NCBI GenBank assembly: GCA_910577665.1
Contig: CAJTOJ010000017.1
Location: 1-64,000, forward strand
Direction: 5' to 3'
DNA: 64,000 nt
Origin: an uncultured Acetatifactor sp.
GTDB lineage: Bacteria; Bacillota; Clostridia; Lachnospirales; Lachnospiraceae
Below the pieces are notes generated by a model. It ran no database searches. It was not told the origin of the DNA and saw only the letters and a list, made by a program, of their open reading frames with translations. Shown here piece after piece: positions 63,358-64,000 of this stretch (positions are counted from its first letter, which is position 1; the number at the start of each line of letters is the position of its first letter). The position numbers and the translations under genes were made by a program.

Positions 63358-64000
63358 ATGAACGAGAATGGAAAGAAGAAAAGAGAATGGGTGAAGACGG
63401 CGGCGATTATCTTCCTGTCAGTGCTGCTGGTGCTGACATTCTTCTCCAACACCATCCAGAATTATTCCCTGCCGGAGGTAGCCACCCAGTATGTGCAGTC
63501 CGGTACCATCACGGCCAAGATACGGGGAACCGGGGTGGTGGAGAGTGGGGATCCGTATAATGTGGAAGTGAAGGAGTCCAGGAAGGTAGCTGATGTGGCT
63601 GTGCGTGTAGGGGATACCGTGCAGAAGGGGGATGTGATTCTGTACCTGGAGGATTCTGAGTCCGATGAGCTGAAGGAAGCGAGGAAGACCCTGGAGACCT
63701 TACAGAAGGCGGTGGAAACGGCCAGGGATGCTTACAACCAGTCCCTGATGTCGGCTGATGTCCAGGCTTCGGATATCCAGACGGCAAATAAGGGGATCCC
63801 GACTTCTTCTTTCCGTCAGCAGATCACAAACTACCAGAACTCAATCGAGGCGGCCAAACAGGAGATGGCGCCTTTCGAGACACGGTCTGCAGAGCTGACA
63901 CAGGCGATTGCAGATTATAAGAAGCAGGTTGAGTATGAATCAACATTGCAGGCCAATGCGGATGTCTATTATAAGGCCGCCGAGAAAGCGCGGGATGAAG
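63358..64000 (+). CDS. HlyD-like membrane-fusion/adaptor protein, N-terminal part (partial)
   Basis: The frame opens at ATG 63358 with GGAGAGG upstream and runs past the window end. The product has a charged start, a membrane anchor (AAIIFLSVLLVLTFFS), a biotinyl-lipoyl-like beta domain (GTGVVESGDPYNVEVKESRK, VRVGDTVQKGDVILYLEDSE) and then a helical hairpin of long coiled coils (KEARKTLETLQKAVETARDA). This is the arrangement of adaptor subunits of efflux or ABC exporters such as HlyD or MacA. The exporter is not visible. Confidence 0.88.
   Translation, partial: MNENGKKKREWVKTAAIIFLSVLLVLTFFSNTIQNYSLPEVATQYVQSGTITAKIRGTGVVESGDPYNVEVKESRKVADVAVRVGDTVQKGDVILYLEDSESDELKEARKTLETLQKAVETARDAYNQSLMSADVQASDIQTANKGIPTSSFRQQITNYQNSIEAAKQEMAPFETRSAELTQAIADYKKQVEYESTLQANADVYYKAAEKARDE

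Noticed and set aside
1..64000. CRISPR array
   Set aside because: No regularly spaced direct repeats of 25-40 bases were seen; the only tandem repeats are the fliY and flgD coding repeats.

Overview
The window reads as chromosomal DNA of a motile, anaerobic-type Firmicute, most likely a Lachnospiraceae-like Clostridium. The basis is gene content and order: a Gram-positive PolC polymerase, CodY directly upstream of a fla/che operon, FliY with CheC-type phosphatase motifs, CheC and CheD, FlbD, a SwrB-like protein after the flagellar sigma factor, and strong Shine-Dalgarno sites with frequent GTG/TTG starts. No 16S rRNA is present, so the genus cannot be read from the sequence.

Layout. 1-8.1 kb: end of a ComM/YifB ATPase gene, dprA, ispG and polC. 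8.2-8.7 kb: a tRNA-Glu(CTC) unit with its own promoter and terminator, then a dispersed non-coding repeat. 8.85-11.9 kb: topA and codY. 12.2-46.3 kb: a near-continuous plus-strand flagellar/chemotaxis locus running flgB-flgC-fliE-fliF-fliG-fliH-fliI-fliJ-motE-fliK-flgD-orf-flgE-flbD-motA-motB-fliL-fliM-fliY-cheY-fliO-fliP-fliQ-fliR-flhB-flhA-flhF-flhG-ycgR-cheB-cheA-cheW-cheC-cheD-orf-fliA-orf-swrB-like-mltG-like. It encodes the basal body, rotor/switch, stator, export gate and ATPase, hook, positioning GTPases, a c-di-GMP brake candidate, most of the chemotaxis core and the late sigma factor. cheR, receptors, flagellin, hook-filament junction genes and flgM are not in the window. 46.3-48.3 kb: rpsB and tsf.

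48.35-51.5 kb is a degraded mobile island: a conserved-looking ORF cut at its 3' end, a MobP3-type relaxase pseudogene ending in Sel1 repeats, an acidic partner ORF, a GNAT acetyltransferase remnant and the end of an IS4-type transposase. Four in-frame TAG codons interrupt otherwise continuous frames here. Parts of it, about 50.78-51.2 kb, are clearly more AT-rich than the rest. 51.5-54.5 kb holds three consecutive signalling genes (REC-GGDEF, REC-HPt, REC-helical) with no histidine kinase. A large membrane glycosyltransferase lies convergent to them on the minus strand (54.5-57.6 kb). From 57.7 kb, on the plus strand, come a PHP-domain phosphoesterase, a lipoprotein solute-binding protein, two ABC sugar-type permeases and the start of a HlyD-like adaptor cut by the window end.

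The dprA-topA-codY-fla/che-sigD-swrB-rpsB-tsf order matches the Bacillus subtilis backbone, but ispG-polC has moved between dprA and topA, and the pyrH-frr-uppS-cdsA-dxr cluster expected after tsf is replaced by the mobile island. Three copies of an intergenic element of about 110-145 bp bounded by GTTRCTGTTYAC-type inverted repeats (8.5, 43.5 and 57.8 kb) are the clearest structure that gene content does not explain.
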